Assembly: GCA_022410635.1 (NCBI GenBank)
Contig: JAJVDF010000017.1
Location: forward strand, 3,039,501-3,103,500
Direction: 5' to 3'
Length of the DNA: 64,000 bases
Source of the DNA: Tretioscincus oriximinensis
Taxonomy: Eukaryota > Chordata > Lepidosauria > Squamata > Gymnophthalmidae
In this document: one piece after another, positions 1 to 12,900 of the stretch
How the letters are laid out: each line of letters begins with the position of its first letter
How positions within the stretch are numbered: the first letter of the stretch is position 1
Position numbers and translations under genes: made by a program
Notes under the pieces: model-generated
Told to the model about the DNA's origin: nothing
What the model saw: the letters and a program-made list of their open reading frames with translations, nothing else
The model's database searches: none

Positions 1-1215
1 TGCAACATTTGTTTGTATTTTTGTTTGTATCTATTTGAAACGGTTTAAGTACTGTATGCTGAAAATAATAACATTTTAAGGTACAGCGAATAAAAATACA
101 ACTTAACAAGAATAATTAAAAAATGCAGAGTTTAATCCCAGTTTTTTNGTGGTGATCCTAATTTAATCATGTCTACCAACAGGACCAAGCAGTCTAGTTC
201 CAGAATATAGGAAGCATGCAGAATTAGCTGAGGCCGCATTTTATAGCATGATGTAGAAATACATCTCCAAGAGGCCGTGAAGCTAAGATCTTTTATACCT
301 AGCCCTCGAGACGTGAGAATTTGGGACAATATGTGTTGGCAGCGGAGATCCTACCCATGTCTTCCCATACATAGAATCAACAGACCTGATTCTGAACGTG
401 GCCTTTTTGTCTGAGCATTTTACTAATGTCAGTAGTCATCAAACATTTATAAATCATATAATCCAGTCTCTATGGTGGCTTTGAGCCTAAGCAGACACAC
501 ATTGTGTGAAACCTGTTGAATTCTGCAGAACATGCTTCTGAGTAGACATATTTGAAACTAACTAAATTGCAAGAACACAGAGAAAGTCAGATGTTAGTAC
601 TCTAGTCTGTTAATATTAAATGCAAACCGTAGCACTAATTATTTAATCCGCCTTGATAGAATTTTCTAACCCCAAGTTACTTGAAACAAGTTGAAACATT
701 TGTAAGTTCACTAGTTATCTAACATGATGCTAGTTCAAAAAGATATAAACTTCTTCTCTGTTCAGTGTTTAGTTAGGGTGCTTGGTGTTTATTCATTCTA
801 NTAAAAGATGGCATAGCTTTGCTAGTTCACGTTGGCATTCTTAATTCAACAGTAGTGGGAGAAGTACTTCAAAAAAAATGTGAGCGCTGGTGTTTCCAAA
901 CCCTGTTTGGGCTGATGAAAGGAGACTCTGCTGTGGTCATTCCTGCTTTTTTGAAGGGGAGGTGCTGGCTTGTATTTGCAATAGTGCAGTGTCAGCTCGA
1001 CTGACATTAATTGAAATTTGGATAATGAATACAGTCCATTTCTGTTTACTGCCAGCAGCAAAGTCAGCTGATAGAGTATGCTGTGGATAACTCAAAGATC
1101 TGTATTGGCAGTTTCAATGCATAATGTTGATCTCTTAATAATACTTTGTGCAATAGTGCACCAGTTAAAATTAGTGTTTTAAACTGCATGCATAGCCCAT
1201 TTTTTTAAAACTAAA

Positions 1216-1403
1216 CAAGTGAAACCCTGTTATAAAGACCCCTGATATAGCAAAATTCCCAGTATAACAAACAAATTTGGAAGTCCTAGCAGAATGCCCA
1301 TAAGAGTAATGTTGATTAAAATGGGTTTTGTTATAACAAAACTATATTATAACAAACAAATTCAGCCGACTCTTTGGTGTTCATTACAACGGGGTTTCAC
1401 CTG
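1216..1403. mobile_element. Tigger-like (Tc1/mariner) miniature inverted-repeat element
   Basis: The left end reads CAAGTGAAACCCTGTTATAA. The right end, on the other strand, begins CAGGTGAAACCCCGTTGTAA. These matching inverted ends enclose about 190 bp of TTATAACAAAC-type sequence with no open frame. GTGAAACCCCGTTATAA ends are typical of pogo/Tigger-type elements, as I recall them. No clean TA duplication can be read, so the exact ends are approximate. Confidence 0.65.
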
Positions 1404-1530
1404 TGTATGTTCATAAATACCTAACAGTGCTACAGCTGGATGTTTTTGAACTTCAACTTCCACCAGCCACAATCAGTCCTGTAGCTGAAAGCTGTAGTCT
1501 AGCAAGCTTCTGATGACCCATAGGCTACCA

Positions 1531-1846
1531 CAGGGTCCTCAAACTATGGCCCGGGGGCCACATGCGGCCCACTGAGGACATTTATCCGGCCCGCAACAGC
1601 ACCGGCTGCTTCCTTCCCTCCTTTCTTTCCTGAGCTCCCTCATTCCCTTTTTTCCTCCCCTCCTACCCCTCTTCCCTTCCTGGCTCCAGCCTCTTCAGCT
1701 GCATCTAGGAGAGGAACATGGGATTCAGATAAGATATGTGAAGTGTTGGTAGGAATTTGTTCATTTTTTTTAAACTATAGTCCGGCTCTCCAACTGTCTG
1801 AGGGACAGTGAACTGGCCTCCTGTTTAAAAAGTTTGAGGACCCCTG
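1531..1846. mobile_element. hAT-type non-autonomous DNA transposon
   Basis: The element starts CAGGGTCCTCAAACTATGG and ends AAGTTTGAGGACCCCTG, which are inverted repeats of each other. It is flanked by an 8-bp target duplication with one mismatch (GGCTACCA on the left, GACTACCA on the right). Eight-bp duplications and CAG...CTG ends are hAT hallmarks. The interior is C/T-rich with no transposase frame. Confidence 0.8.
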
Positions 1847-2198
1847 GACTACCATCTATTCTATATGAAAATTATGTGTTTAACCTTATTGTTGAAATCA
1901 ATAGAAGTAAATAGCTATAAGCATTTTGTTGTTTTTAATGTATCTTGCAAAGATAAGCTCTTTACCCTATACTTCTAGCAATAATACATAAAATTTTCCA
2001 GTGGGTTTATATTTTAAATTGCTTGCTTTTTCACATACTGTGCCCTGCCTTGTGGCCTGATTGGGCTGACAAAAGGTGAATGCAAATGTAACAAATAAAT
2101 ATTTCAAATCTGTGCTGAAGAAGCCTGCTTTATTTAAAGTGTTCAGCAGAAACCAAGAATGTGTATTTTCTCCTGTTTTTTTTTTTTCCTTACCCTAG

Positions 2199-2630
2199 GT
2201 ACATTCTTCATCGGGACATAAATACGCATTGAAAGAAGTTCTATGTGACCCCATTGTGACTAATCGACTTGCTGATACGAAAGCAGCTGGTGAAGTCAAA
2301 GCCTTAGATGATTTTTACAAGATGCTGCAACACGAACCAGATAGAGCTTTTTATGGTATCAAGCATGTGGAGAAGGCCAATGAAGCAATGGCAATTGATA
2401 CCCTGTTGATTAGTGATGAACTTTTTAGGCATCAAGATGTAGCAACCCGCAGCCGGTATGTCCGGCTAGTTGACAGCGTGCGTGACAACATGGGAACGGT
2501 CCACATCTTCTCTAGTCTCCATGTGTCTGGGGAACAGCTTGGGCAGCTGACAGGTGTAGCTGCTATTTTGCGATTTCCTGTTGCTGAGCTGTCTGACCAA
2601 GAAGATGACTCTAGTTCTGATGAAGATTGA
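2199..2630 (+). CDS. PELO: Pelota (PELO), last coding exon
   Basis: This exon encodes the C-terminal 143 residues of pelota (Dom34 homologue), about residues 243-385 of the 385-residue human protein. Pelota binds the empty A site of stalled ribosomes with HBS1L and, with ABCE1, splits them, feeding no-go and non-stop mRNA decay. The exon follows a polypyrimidine tract and the AG at 2197-2198. It opens in phase 0 with [13 protein letters not shown]. The core contains [20 protein letters not shown] and [20 protein letters not shown], nearly identical to my memory of the human protein, and it ends in the acidic tail [11 protein letters not shown] before TGA. It covers the end of the central domain and the eRF1 domain-3-like fold. 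The stop, frame and conservation indicate a working gene. Earlier exons lie upstream of the window. The gene is nested in ITGA1 intron 1 on the same strand. Confidence 0.97.
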   Translation, partial: VHSSSGHKYALKEVLCDPIVTNRLADTKAAGEVKALDDFYKMLQHEPDRAFYGIKHVEKANEAMAIDTLLISDELFRHQDVATRSRYVRLVDSVRDNMGTVHIFSSLHVSGEQLGQLTGVAAILRFPVAELSDQEDDSSSDED

Positions 2631-2829
2631 GGATAGTTCATTATTACAAGACTTTTGAAAAAAAGAATGTGCCATATTTATCCCAAATAGGACACACATA
2701 TGTAGTATGCCTTACCACTCAAAAAAGATCTCTATTTTTTAAGGTGATTTGTGAAGTGAACATTAACTTGAACAGCTTTGGAACTCTGCATATTTATATA
2801 TATATCTTTACTGTGGTAAGAAATATATA

Positions 2830-2895
2830 TCAAAACAATTAAGGGAACACTTAGTGTCACACAGTTATGTTAAAGTGTTCCCTTAATTGTTTTGA
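2830..2895. repeat. Perfect 23-bp stem hairpin in the PELO 3' UTR
   Basis: Positions 2830-2852 are the exact reverse complement of 2873-2895, with a 20-nt loop. TA-rich sequence outside the arms also partly pairs. The arm core AATTAAGGGAACACTT resembles ends of short dispersed repeats I recall from fish and reptile genomes, so this may be a tiny inverted-repeat element. Confidence 0.85.
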
Positions 2896-3010
2896 ACAGT
2901 ATATATATCCTGTGGTATATATTTTCTTTACTGCATTCTCTGTTCCCAAAATTGGACTGGCATAGCTAATTGAGGAACATCATTCATGCTTTGTGAAATG
3001 TGTTCAAAAC

Positions 3011-3016
3011 AATAAA
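3011..3016 (+). promoter_or_regulatory. PELO: Polyadenylation signal AATAAA (PELO)
   Basis: A canonical AATAAA lies 381 bp after the PELO stop codon, with a T/G-rich stretch about 20-50 bp downstream. Confidence 0.6.
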
Positions 3017-3839
3017 TACCATAAAGAATATGATGTCTCATATATTTTCTGTAGTCTGTTTCAGTAAAAGGAAGTTTCATCATTGTGGTGTTTCAGTAAG
3101 CAAAGAGCATTCTGCANTGTTTCTGGTCACACTTGTACCCTCAAACCTAGCTTGATAGCACAAACCTTGAACTTTTGTATGTAGACTTTTGTTACTCCTT
3201 TCATATGAAGGAATCTAAGGTTTCTTATGGCTTCCAGACAGGACACAATATAAATCCCAGTACTAGCTCATTAGAAGCTACTGGCCATAGTTTCAGATTT
3301 AGGATTAGCAGAATATACGTTGATCATCTGTTACTCTCAGGATACTATGAAGTTTGTGCATTTCTTATCTTGGTTATCAGTAATCATAACATTTCAACTA
3401 CAGTTAAATAATCCCTAAATTACGGAAATCATAATAGTATATCTTCAGCAATTGGCATAAACACGAAAAGAAGTAATGTATGTTTTGGTAAATTATTGGC
3501 AACCTGTATAATGCAAGATTTTCGTTAGTTTTGCTGGTGTTAGGTAGTAGTTTATTAGGAAGTCACAGCAAAGGAATAAACAAAATGAGGGAATGAATTA
3601 AGTTTCCTGAAATGAAGAGTTAAGTCTTAGTTCATTCACAGTAACCCACCTATTGATCTCAACATTTAGTCATATTCTTCCAGGAAATAAACTATATGTC
3701 TTCTATGTCTTTGCTTATACAGCATGTCCTGGATTGGGTTATTAGTTATAAATCTTTTCTCCTATTATAGATATTGGATTTGAAATTGCAAGGGAGTAGT
3801 TATAGTTTACATGTTATAAAAATATTCTGAAACTGTCAT

Positions 3840-3995
3840 TGGAATAGGTTGTCCCAAGAGATAGTGAGTTCTTCACTAGAGGTCTTCAAGGAGAAACTCA
3901 ACAGCCATCTCCCTGGGAATATTTTGATTAATCCCTCATTGAGCAGGGTTTGGAGTCAATGATCCTGGAGCTGCCTTACAGCTCCATGATTCTAG
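3840..3995 (+). mobile_element. CR1/L3-like LINE 3' fragment
   Basis: The stretch from GGAATAGGTTGTCCCAAGAG to GCTCCATGATTCTAGG matches the 3' UTR style of CR1/L3 elements (a gagaaactcaacagccatct segment, then the ctccatgattcta end). It is short, old and without a coding frame. Confidence 0.6.
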
Positions 3996-4239
3996 GACAG
4001 TGTTAACTCACCTAATTGACTTTGACTAGTGAAACGTTGGGCTTAATTTAAAACTTCTACAGGATGTAAAAATAGAACCAACCAACAGGTCATGTAAGTT
4101 AACCATAACTTGGGAATCTAATATTTGTGCTTAATTATATTATTTAAGGCTTGTACTGAAAGTTTATGATTTTCTGCCTCTCTCAAACTACTTGTTTTTC
4201 ATTACAAGACTGAAAGCAGTGCAGAAACATGATTTTTTT

Positions 4240-6510
4240 TNAAAAAAAACATTTTTTGTATTAAAATACCCATCCAATTACATATCTACATAGTGAAGTA
4301 ATGCATANAATCATAATAGGATACAATACAATAATAGTTATTCCCCTGTCCGCACCCACCCCATCCCTCCTTATCCTACTGAAGGAAACAAAATATTGTA
4401 TATATATCAATTACAACTAAAAAACCATACAGAAGAATTCAAAAGGAAAAGATCAGTCTCATTTTAAGTTTTTTAGCTTGCTGTGGTAAAGTTACCAACA
4501 GATAATTTAATTTGCATTGTCTGATTGCAGGTATATTATCGTAATTATTAATTCTAGTGGTTCTTATTTCTACTGCGATCTTATCTAATATATAATCATA
4601 CCATTTAGATAATAGCCACTTTGTTTTATCCTTCTATCCGAATGTTACAACAATTAAANCACATGCCAACAAATCTTCAATTATCTCTCTTGTTCGAATT
4701 AGATTATAATTTTCAAGGTCAGCCNGGAGTATAACCATCTTGTCTGTTAGAATGATTGCATCGTTTATAATTTTATTGATTTCCTTCTCTATTTTTCTCC
4801 AAAAAAGTTGTACTTCTGGGCAATCCCAAATTAGATGATAATANTTATTGCAATTATTAATAGCATTTGGGATAAAATGAGCAATTTGCTCTGGTGTTTG
4901 ATGCCACCTATGTAGAACTTTTCTTTTGATTTCCTTTAAATTGTTCATTTTTTTCTTTTTAAATATTAATTATCTTAATTGTATTCTGTATTGTTCATTC
5001 TAATATTTCTTTGCCATGTATTTACGATATCGTATTGTAATTCGTCTTTGTTATTTAANTTCTTATATAGTTCTGATGCCATTTTAGCTTCCAAATTTAT
5101 AACTTTTCTTATTAATGTTTTTATAACAGTGCCNGGCTTCTTATGGCTTGTAATATTCTAGGCAGCGGCGGCTGGTGCAGTTTGGGGGGAGCACAGGTTC
5201 TTCCAGCTGCGTCAAAGTTAGGAAAGAGGCTGGAAGGAGTCCCATTCAAGCACTCTCTCTCAGTGTGCAAGTTGAATGTCAATACAAAGTGGCACTTCTT
5301 TGGGGAATGAGANCAAGACAGTAGCCCCTCCTAGGCAGCCCTCCCATTGGTTCAGGGATCTGCGAGCCCTTTTGTCAATTAAAAAAGCTGCCTGGATTTT
5401 TTTTATTTATTGGCAGCTCCTCTACGAAAGCCTACGATTGGCCAATGGTTCTCCATTGTTTTCTATTGAGATTTTATCATTGATTTTAATCTCTGAGTGT
5501 TCGCCGAACCCGCTGAACCCAGAGGCCAGCCACCACTGATTCTAGGATACAAAATATATGTTTTAATAGCTGTTATCTGGAGCCAATATCTGACTCTAAT
5601 CAAATATGTAAGTTCCTGTAANGATAATGGGTCTTTTTGCTGATTAAATAATTGCTCTATTCTATTTATATTTCTTTTANTATTGAAACATCTCTTTATA
5701 AGTAAGGGTCCCCCATTTTGGTTTATATTATATATTAACTGCATTTTGTGTATTGGTTCCAAATGGCCCCACATCTTTGCCTTTTTCCAAAGTCTTACCA
5801 GATCTTTTAATGTTTCATCCAAGTTGTTAACTACATTTCTTGGCCAGCTTTTAATAATAATTCTCTGCTCTCCATATTATTTGTTATTTGTTATTATTTT
5901 TACCCATTTTTTAGTAGAGTACTGGATTTCGAATAAATCTATAATGTGAAAAACCTCTTGATATTTTATAATGTCTGGGATTCCCCAGCTGNCTTCCTCT
6001 TCACTAGTTCTTAACCATAATCTTTTTAGTCTTGTTCGTTTTCCATTGTTAACCCATTTCGTTATTTTCCCATCAATTTATTGAATTCTTTATTTGGTAT
6101 TAATTCGACTGTGGTTTGGTAAAGAAAAATCAAATTTGGGATTAGGAACATTTTGATTGCTCTTATTTTACTGATTTTTGATATATACTTATCTTTCCAA
6201 CTCTTAATATGTTTTTCTATTTTCTTTTTAATTAGATTATAATTGTTATTATCAGTCTTTTGTGATTTTTATATATCCAAATTCCCAGGTATTTAATCTT
6301 TTGAGGCCTAATTTTAATCCTGTCAAATTTCTTCTCCTATTTGCTCATTTGGGGAGTGTTAGTAAATAATATTTCTGATTTAAGTAAATTTACTTGTAAT
6401 CCTTATTTTTNNAAAAANTTATCCAATATATCTTTGATATCTCTCACCATATTACAAGGTTGACTGGAAATTATTAAAGCATTGTCTGCACAGAAACGTG
6501 AATTTTTTGA
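4240..6510 (-). mobile_element. Decayed L1-type LINE, reverse strand, split by a hAT element
   Basis: Read on the minus strand, the block gives broken pieces of an L1-like ORF2. Near 6400-6490 is a degenerate catalytic box (CADN in place of YADD). At 5463-5822 is a middle piece containing LVRLWKKAKMWGHLEPIHK. At 4634-4948 is a C-terminal piece with KVLHRWHQTPEQIAHFIP followed by YYHLIWDCPEVQLFWRKI. Frameshifts, stops and Ns separate them, so it is dead. The 3' end faces 4240. A younger 376-bp DNA element interrupts it at 5163-5538. Confidence 0.75.
5163..5538. mobile_element. hAT-type miniature element with perfect 8-bp target duplication
   Basis: The ends are CAGCGGCGGCTGGTGC and, on the other strand, CAGTGGTGGCTGGCCTC. 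ATTCTAGG flanks both sides exactly (5155-5162 and 5539-5546). It has no coding frame. It interrupts the L1 relic and is therefore younger. A second copy in inverted orientation lies at 9484-9839. Confidence 0.9.
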
Positions 6511-9483
6511 ATATGAATTGAAGTGATGTGAAGCTATTATATTCTTAAACTAAAATGTCACATATCCGGTCAGTGCATGAATGAGAAACTCTGGGAAGTG
6601 ACATAAGCTTCATTCAGTTTATGGGGAAAAGACAGGATGTAAATATTAGAAAACAACATAAATATTTATAGCTAAAGTTTGAAAGCATTTTGTTAAAGCT
6701 GAAACAGGGTATANTGCCAAAATTGGTCTATTATCCTACCAAAGTTTCCACATCTTAAAGACTTTCCTGAAGAAGGGGGAGTGCCAACTTTTTCAGAAGC
6801 CTGCATTCCCTTCATTTTCACTTTCTGTAGGCTGTTGAATTAGACTCAATAAATGTTTCTTTGTACACATTTCACATTGTANTTCATTCTTTATGATCAT
6901 AAATATGGCTGATCATACATAGTATTGATAGCACAAGTTGGAAAATTTGACCTTTTGCTGGTGGGTCCAAGGCAAAGCACAGTTAAGCTGCCTCAACTGG
7001 GAAATGTAGCTGCCTCAACTGGGAATCCGCAGTGTAGCAACATGCGGATGCATTCACTGGCAGTTAAATAATAAGCACCACTGAGATGACATTGAATCTG
7101 GAAGCTGAGTGTTCACCTCCCCCTCTCATGGACATTCTAGTGTTGGAAGGTGGATCAGAGGTGGAATAAGGCTATAGGGACCACACATTACAATCTCGGA
7201 ATCACTTTCAAGGTGTTTTGCTATGTCAGTTCAGCCTAAATTGGAGCAGCTATCAGTTTCCCAATCTCTGTAAATCTAATAAATGTTCAATCATGAAGAA
7301 CCTTTAGAAGACAAAACAAATTCCTTGGAATAGTTCTATAGGTGCTCTGTCNTACTGGAGTGACTATTGCAAGATAAAGTCAGAGCTTTTAAGAAAGGGT
7401 CAGATAAATTCATGGATGACAGCTGTATCAGTGACTACTAGAATTAAATCTTAGGTACTTTGCATAGCAGATTCTGCTTGAGAATGACCAGAAGCATTTG
7501 GTGATCTATTTGTACGACAAGGTACTGTGCTACACCAATTGTTGAAGGCTCTTCTTATTTTTTATATTTTAATGTTCTCTACTCAGGACAAAACCTGAGG
7601 TAACCCTATATACATGTAAAAGTAAATTTCATTCAAATATATGTAGTTTACATCTGTTGTCATTTTTCATAAGGTTATGCTGCTATTTTTCACATGAAAA
7701 TAACTCTTAAAAGTCAAGTTGTTGGCTATGTCATTGTGCTTTTATTTTAATGTTTGGAGAACTGAAAGCAAATTTTGGGAACATCCAGAGGTTGCAAGAA
7801 TATAGAGGGAAAAATCTTGCACAGCTTGGATTCCTGTTGAATAAATGAATGGATATCTTCAAATGTCATGTTGAGAGATCAGCACTGAAAGCATTCTAGT
7901 TTTTAGGTTTGAATAAAGTCTACTGTTAGATCTTAATTATGGAGTCTGAGCCCTTTTCAAAGATAGTTCTGTTTAGCTATAGACTTCTGTTTAGCATTAT
8001 AATTTTATGTTGTGTTGGAAATTGACCAAAATGTCAGTTTATTATTTCACAAAGGTTAGGAATCAAGGCAGAAATGCAGGAAGAAATGTTAAACAAAAGT
8101 TCTTTTATAGCCTATAGGAATAAATAGTCAGATTAGAATTTGTTCAAAAATAGAAAGCTTTGTATAAGGTTTTATCTAGAATACCAATTTGACCAATTAT
8201 GGAATTAATGGAGCTATGAATTCCAGCTGTATAACTCTTGAATAGTTCTGTCTGAAACAATTAAATTCTAATGTTCATATGATAAAAGGGAAAATAAAAT
8301 ATCTTTAGGACAAACAGAACATCTATTATTGTATATTNATAAATGCCCTGTTTTAATTGCAACTATATCATTGCTTCTGAACATATCAAAAACAGAATGT
8401 ACAAATGCTGATAAATTAAGAGTAGACATAAGATACGACTTTCCCCCCTTTGTTGGGACAGCAATTAGAAATGGAATTTGAGAACATAAGAATGTAAGAG
8501 AGGACATGGTCCATGTAGTCTATTGGAAGCCCAACAATTATTTATAGGCATCTCAAGCAGCAGAAGTCAAAACGTTTACCCATTCTCATCTCCTTGCAAT
8601 AGGCTTTTAAAGGAGCCTATCTGTCCAACCTGGAGACAATATCTAGGTATCTATGTTAGTAACCACTGATACATTTAGCCTTTATGAACGTTCCTTATGA
8701 ATCATGGCATAGAGAAAACAATAGAGAAGAAAATAGAGAGGTCTATCTGTTTATAAAACAACTAAATAAGCAACCTGCATAATTGATTTTAATTTCAAAT
8801 TTAGTCTTCTAATGACTGATGATCAACTATTCTATCTGTCCATGGATTGCTTCACAGATATTCGTTGCGCTTTGTCTATNGCAGGACTGTTACAACAAAA
8901 TTCTGAGTAAATTAAGACAAAGTTTCAAACACCGCATAAATGTGTTTTGTAAATTGTCACCACAGTATGTGTTGTTGACCAGATCACCCAAACTCTAGCA
9001 CCAGTTAAAAATGGTCACCAGTATTTGCACTACCACCACCCCCGCCCCAAATTCTCTCCCAGTAAAGAATGGATAATGTAGAACAAACAAAAGAGTTTTA
9101 TTAACAAAGTTCTTATTAGAGTCCAAACACCTCCAAGTCTTTTTACTAAGAATATTGACTTCTTTTTCCTCCTCCACTCTTTCTTATCTATATAGGCAGT
9201 CTCCCAAATCTGCCAGTTGTCTTAGTTATTATTGTATCAAGGCTTACTGCAGGCCTATAACTCTATTTCTTAACCACAGTCTACTTTTAAACCAGTGGAA
9301 TACTTTTAGTTTTATTCACAGCCCTTTCTCTTGCTTAAAAAACTCTCAAATCTCTGCTATATCTTCTGTTATACTAGTGCCCCAGCCACCCCAAGTTCTC
9401 ACCCTAACTGCGCAACTCTTGCTCCAAGCCTCTCTTCCCTTGCTGCACAGTGATACCGAGGTTAAGAAACAGTCTTTTAACCG
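6511..9483. other. ITGA1 intron 1, no recognised features
   Basis: AT-rich sequence with no exon, RNA gene or clear transposon. The only small oddity is a tandem duplication around 6986-7026, where AGCTGCCTCAACTGGGAA occurs twice. Confidence 0.6.
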
Positions 9484-9839
9484 AGAGGCGGCTGGCCTCT
9501 GGGTTCATGGGGTTTGGCGAACACTCAGAGATTAAAATCAATGATAAAATCTCCTTTCGTAGAGGAGCTGCCAACAAATCAAAAAGCTCCAGGCAGCTTT
9601 TTTTTAATTGACAAAAGGGTTCGCTGATCCCAGAACCAATGGGAAGGCTGCCTAGGAGGGGCTACAGCCTCTCTCTCAGTCTCTGTAGAGGTGCCATTTT
9701 GTATTAACATTCAACTTGCAGACTGAGACAAAGACCGGTAAATGCTTGCATGTGCCTCCTCCCAGCCGTTTTCCTAACTTTGCCGAGGCTGGGGGAACCT
9801 GCGCCCTCCCCAGCCTCAAAATGCACAAGCTGCTGCTTG
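9484..9839. mobile_element. Second copy of the 5163-5538 hAT-type element, inverted
   Basis: Running from GAGGCGGCTGGCCTCTGG to the CTGCTGCTT end, this stretch is the reverse complement of the element at 5163-5538, with moderate divergence. Shared blocks include the GGCGAACACTCAGAG box, AATCAATGATAAAATCTC and TGCCTAGGAGGGGCTAC. The ends are degraded and no target duplication is readable, so it looks older than the other copy. Confidence 0.85.
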
Positions 9840-9995
9840 AAACCCATGGAGAGCAATGAGCGCCCTCTGCTGGCCTTAGCTTCAGCCAACTCAGTTGTTA
9901 GAAAGCAAGTAATTGCAATTAGATAAATGAGTACCACCTTCGAGCGAAAAATAGCTTGTGAAAAGTGAGGTATAAAAACCACCTCCTCCTTCTCC
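9840..9995 (+). mobile_element. tRNA-derived SINE, middle and 3' part
   Basis: Sequence from GAGCGCCCTCTGCTGGCC through CAGCCAACTCAGTTG to a tail AGCTTGTGAAAAGTGAGGTATAAAAACC. It is collinear with the SINE at 28296-28550 and lacks the tRNA-like head. Confidence 0.6.
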
Positions 9996-12900
9996 TCCTC
10001 CACCTTTTTCTGTTACANTGTTGTTGACTTGATTATCAGTTTGTATGGTTACAAAAATTGATTTGGATAGCTTTGACTTCCATGAACTATCTATTGCTAT
10101 TACCTATGTTTCTAATGGGAAATAGTTCCCTCCAGAAACTAGCAGTTGAAAGACTTCTGGGCTACTGGTTCAGTCAGTACTACATTGGGAATACCAAATT
10201 CTCCTGGCATTACCAATACATTGCTGATTTAATATTCCCCCAAATGTGTTATCATTATTATGGGAAATCCAACAACAGTGCTGTTACGAAATGTATATGG
10301 GTTTCAAAATATTTTTATCACCTTTTTCCCATTAATGGTGTTTTCTCACTGTGTAGTAACATTGTGGCATGATTTATTTCTTTTGGTCACCAGTGCAAAG
10401 CCAACAAGATAATTACCCTCCCACCCCCTCATATTTTGTTACTATATCAGTAACTTTTAAAGCCTCTTTCCTGTTTTCACAAGGCCCATAAGAACCCTAA
10501 TGGAAACAAGCAGGATTTTACAAGCAATAATTCAGAGGGGTTTTTCAGCAGTCTCAACTACTGTAAAAGGCACTGAAAGGTTTGATTATGGCCTTATAAA
10601 ATGCACTGTGAATCCTAGCATCATTTAATTATCAACATTTTTTACGAGATGCACTCTCCAGAGAACATAAGCCATAAAGCACACCTTTAAGATGCATTAG
10701 AAAAAAAAATTAAGGGCAAGATTAACATACTTTTTTCATCTTCTCCAAATTTTCTTTCTGTTTACGAAGAAATGAAATGAAACCAACTTGTATCCTACCA
10801 CAGGTTTTCCGTGCCCATCCGAAGCAGGTTGAATTCCTGTCAGCCCAAGTGTCATAACTAGTGTCCAGAGATGTTGAAACTTGGAGTTCAAATACAGTCT
10901 GGAGGACAGAGAGCTTGTATTCTTGTCTTAAAACTTTAGACTTCTGAAAGCTGGTTGTCGCAAGGTAGCAAAGCAAATGGCCACAGATTTCTTCAGCATA
11001 ATGNCATTTCAACTTCCAAGAGCTTACCATATCACCCCTTTTTGTTTTTTTTCAGTGTACAGTGAGCTCCTGGAAGTTGAATCCAGCATTGGGTCAGAAG
11101 AACTTTGTCACATCTCCCAAACTGTATTTAAATTGAGTTTTGAGGCTGACAGCCTGTCAGTATCCAACTTGGAATCATGGTTGTCTGTCAATCTCAATGC
11201 AACATGAGCAGATTCTTGTCATTTTTAACTAACTTGGATATTTCCCATCAGTTATATCTATTTACAGTTGTTTTCTGAAAATAAGGTAAAAGGCTGATTG
11301 GTATCTTGTCAAAGAAGCAGGCGAATTCCCAATCCATAACTACAGTCAATGAACCATATGGCTATCAATTCAAAGTATTTTCTTTGACCTGTAAATCTCT
11401 CAATGTCTAGGCCACAAATATATAAAGAAAGTTTATCTCTGGCTTAGTAGTATAATTGCAGGCAGGCAGGACATTATTTAATACGTTATATGCCATGCTT
11501 GTACCGTTNTATGATACAATTCTTTTATTATGTTCCTCTCCATAATCATTTGCAATTATTGCTTATGATTAGCATTATAATGGTTTCTCAAGGGAAAGTG
11601 ATTAGAGATTTCTATACCAATGTTCTTGTCTGAATTACAAAAACCATAAGTTATTCAAAGTTTCATTCTGGATTCTTAATTGTTTTCATCTTTTGCTGTA
11701 TATTTTACTGTGACGTACTATTCTGATGTGATACATGATATGTGGATTATAAAAAAAAACACCTTGTGTTTACTTGGTGCTATTAACTTTCCCCTTTTTT
11801 GCAATTATTATTCCTGTGAGATATTAGGAGCATTTTTCCTATTTCTACTTTTCTATGTATAGAGATTTAATATTCATAAAACTGAAATTAATTTCTCAAA
11901 CAGCCCTGATGAACTAAACTATACTACACTATAAAGTCTGGTTCATATTTATTTGCTTAATTAAATTCCTGTTAAATAGGTCTTAGGGCAGAATATAAAA
12001 TTGGAGAAATTGGCAACTTTAACAACAGCAATAATTAATATTAATAAAGATGCAAAATGAGTCTAAAGTGAAACAAAATGATATTTCTGGTTGGAAATGC
12101 TCCCAGAAGCTGGGCCTTTTCTGTGCTTGGGAAAATGGGTGTGTTACTTGGTTCAAAGAAATCACTGCAGAATCAATGTCAGTATAGGGGGAAAATGGAT
12201 GATAGTACTGTTGGAGTACTTTTTTACCCTTTGCCTTTATTGCAACAGTATTATTTGGGCTATGTTAAAAATAAAAANGGGGCATCTCTCACAGAGAGAG
12301 AGCATGGCTTAAGCTCCCAAGCTTTGTCTAATCCTCCTTGTATTTAACCACAGAATGTTTTGAAGAGGGGGAGGGGCAGGTTGATGTGAACAATCCTACA
12401 TCAAAGCAATGGAATTCAAAGTTGCGTCATAGGCACCTATGTGGTGCTTTATTTTTTTACTATGTCTGGACACAGTGTCATTAANGGTTTATTCAGATCC
12501 TATCTTAGATCTGCACTCCTAACTTCAACTTAATTCAAAGTACTAATTCATTCCTTCACAAGATTTACATGGTTCCTCCTTTGACTGCCCTATATGGGAA
12601 GAGATGGATGTGGAAGCTTGCATATCTCTCGCCAAACAAACAGCACTGTTGCCTGTTTCAGTGCCAAAGGTTCGCTGTGTTCAGAAAGGAAGAAAAATGG
12701 GACTGTTTAGTTAGTCACTGACAAAACAGTTCACAATGTTCAGATAAGGTTGCATTGTTGGACACTGTTTTGCCAGACTGCCCAGAGATACCCGGGATGA
12801 TTAATATTAATGCTTTCTAGCCACTGTTGTATATATGAGAAGACAAAATAAATAAAACATGGCATTCCTCTTTCATTGTCTTTTGTCAGTTTTTTATTTC

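Larger units (their letters stand above)
1..2198. other. Intronic DNA upstream of the last PELO exon
   Basis: No coding exon was found. Short open frames here are unrelated to known proteins and are probably chance. The only recognisable content is two miniature DNA transposons at 1216-1403 and 1531-1846. The stretch ends with a T-rich tract and the acceptor AG at 2197-2198. It belongs to the PELO intron before the last exon and, by conserved synteny, also to ITGA1 intron 1. Confidence 0.7.
2631..3035 (+). other. PELO: PELO 3' untranslated region
   Basis: AT-rich sequence follows the PELO stop codon. An AATAAA signal lies at 3011-3016, followed by T/G-rich sequence, so cleavage near 3030-3035 is plausible. 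The UTR contains a perfect 23-bp hairpin at 2830-2895. The 3' end is inferred from the signal only. Confidence 0.6.

Noticed and set aside
1..2198. Upstream PELO coding exon or ITGA1 exon 1 in the first 2 kb
   Set aside because: No stretch encodes the pelota N-terminal domains or an integrin signal peptide. These must lie before the window.
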